Source of the DNA: Acidimicrobiales bacterium
Lineage (GTDB): Bacteria; Actinomycetota; Acidimicrobiia; Acidimicrobiales; Poriferisodalaceae
Length of the DNA stretch: 5,684 bases
Assembly: GCA_041394185.1 (NCBI GenBank)
Contig: JAWKIQ010000007.1
Coordinates: forward strand, 1 to 5,684
Reading direction: 5' to 3'
Of the stretch, positions 5,614-5,684 are shown piece after piece; positions within the stretch are counted from its first letter, which is position 1; each line of letters starts with the position of its first letter. Both the position numbers and the translations under genes were made by a program. The notes under the pieces are model-generated. The model ran no database searches. It worked only from the letters and a program-made list of their open reading frames with translations, and had not been told where the DNA came from.

Positions 5614-5684
5614 CCTGGTACGCCGCGATTACCCTGGGCCACCAACGCCGAGCGGGTGCCCGGCGACGTTGTCAGGGGGAGTCG

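Noticed and set aside
5614..5684. Possible C-terminus of a convergent minus-strand gene (stop TAA at 5631-5629, 17 codons to the edge), or a terminator
   Set aside because: Seventeen codons without a recognisable motif are too few to call. I also see no strong stem followed by a T-run after the dehydrogenase stop.

Overview
The window is GC-rich DNA with strongly GC-biased third codon positions. It fits a high-GC actinobacterium. I favour Acidimicrobiia or a related marine or soil lineage, for two reasons: the carbonic anhydrase resembles the mycobacterial Rv1284 type, and I associate the 'GGGYWLVASDGGVFAFGDA' repeats with secreted proteins of that class. This placement is an inference from gene content, not a computed classification.

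Layout. (1) Positions 1923 to 1, minus strand: the first 641 codons of a large exported protein whose 3' end lies beyond the left edge. It has a signal peptide, a calcium-loop (thrombospondin type 3-like) segment, six FG-GAP/integrin-type propeller repeats that tile at exactly 69 residues each, and the start of a CSLREA domain. (2) Positions 1971-2516, plus strand: a complete beta-class carbonic anhydrase, divergent from the first gene across a 47-bp spacer. (3) Positions 2564-5613, plus strand: a secreted repeat-plus-PQQ-dependent sugar (glucose/sorbosone-type) dehydrogenase gene, cut in two by an insertion sequence. (4) Positions 3659-4944: the complete IS3-family element, 1286 bp, with 28-bp imperfect terminal inverted repeats, orfA, orfB (intact D,D(35)E transposase) and a 3-bp CAT target duplication.

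The insertion event can be read base by base. Removing positions 3659-4947 (the element plus one CAT) restores a single 586-codon frame running through the conserved NHNGGDIH motif into SSGDGGSGGDP. The disruption therefore looks clean and recent. The element supplies the stop codon of the truncated 5' product. The 3' fragment has no signal peptide and no convincing start.

The genes do not form an evident pathway. Two of the three host genes are exported repeat-rich proteins and the third is a housekeeping-type enzyme. I do not see a new defence or mobile system. The most unusual signals are the exact 69-residue periodicity of the FG-GAP array and a sharply bounded G/T-rich, atypical-codon patch in the N-terminal repeats of the dehydrogenase gene. 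The patch suggests recombination or gene conversion between repeat copies.
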